Shown in pieces: positions 63,931-64,000 of a stretch of 64,000 nucleotides of DNA. The translations under genes and the position numbers were made by a program. Under the pieces are notes generated by a model that was given only the letters and a program-made list of their open reading frames with translations, was not told the DNA's origin and ran no database searches. Numbering within the stretch: the stretch's first letter is position 1; each line of letters starts with the position of its first letter. Source of the DNA: Bradyrhizobium sp. S69. Its GTDB lineage: Bacteria > Pseudomonadota > Alphaproteobacteria > Rhizobiales > Xanthobacteraceae. The stretch covers positions 107,542 to 171,541 of the forward strand of contig NZ_LMUK01000006.1 of NCBI RefSeq assembly GCF_009766005.1, read 5' to 3'.

Positions 63931-64000
63931 ATGTGGACGGCCCCCGTGCCACAAGAGTTTTTTTCAGGGTCTGATCGGATCGCTTGCATCCATATGTCCG

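Overview
The window looks like a chromosomal segment of a GC-rich alphaproteobacterium of the Bradyrhizobium/Rhodopseudomonas group (Nitrobacteraceae). Supporting this are a pimFABCD-type dicarboxylate beta-oxidation operon, a cou/tar-type phenylpropanoid uptake and activation cluster, a membrane-bound ferritin gene (mbfA) with an Irr-type iron-control palindrome, and several families of paired palindromic intergenic repeats. I saw no rRNA, tRNA, CRISPR, prophage or insertion sequence. All assignments come from reading the translations and motifs; no database search was run.

Layout. (1) 1-6792, minus: pimF-A-B-C-D, the last gene cut by the window edge. A divergent IclR regulator (6871-7791) is followed by a complete branched-chain-type ABC importer (LivG, F, H, M) with two tandem paralogous binding proteins (7861-14368) and a glycerate kinase. 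(2) 15896-33896: a lignin-monomer cluster. It holds a MarR (CouR-like) repressor, an ABC importer with a fused permease-ATPase, a PAS-PAS-GAF-GGDEF-EAL protein, the CouP-like binding protein, a thioesterase, an SDR, a feruloyl/coumaroyl-CoA synthetase, a hydratase-lyase, a DUF3237 protein, a TRAP importer (TarPQM-like) and 4-hydroxybenzoate hydroxylase PobA. (3) 34162-44754: mixed genes, including a LysR/flavin-oxidase-type pair, a WYL regulator with GST and matched direct repeats, a haloalkane dehalogenase, and a cyclic-nucleotide neighbourhood (Popeye-like membrane sensor, orphan 2-oxoacid-oxidoreductase domain, MloK1-type K+ channel). (4) 44909-58628: a second catabolic locus built around a TetR regulator, with three acyl-CoA dehydrogenases, a second feruloyl-CoA-synthase-like ligase, a crotonase lacking its catalytic glutamates, an SDR, a nitroreductase, a thiolase, an acyl-CoA synthetase and an epoxide-hydrolase-like protein. 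(5) 58721-63865: a secreted polyhistidine protein, a DUF6065-like protein, mbfA, cytochrome b561, an amidase and an NTF2-like protein.

How the genes work together. Region 1 would import and beta-oxidise dicarboxylic or fatty acids. Region 2 would import p-coumarate/ferulate-type acids by two routes (ABC and TRAP), activate them to CoA thioesters, shorten the side chain and pass 4-hydroxybenzoate to PobA. A shared GTTAT-N5-ATAAC-like palindrome occurs at the marR/ABC, couA and pobA promoters, which suggests one regulon. Region 4 has the parts for a similar CoA-dependent degradation of an unknown substrate. Region 5 joins iron export and a candidate metal-binding secreted protein.
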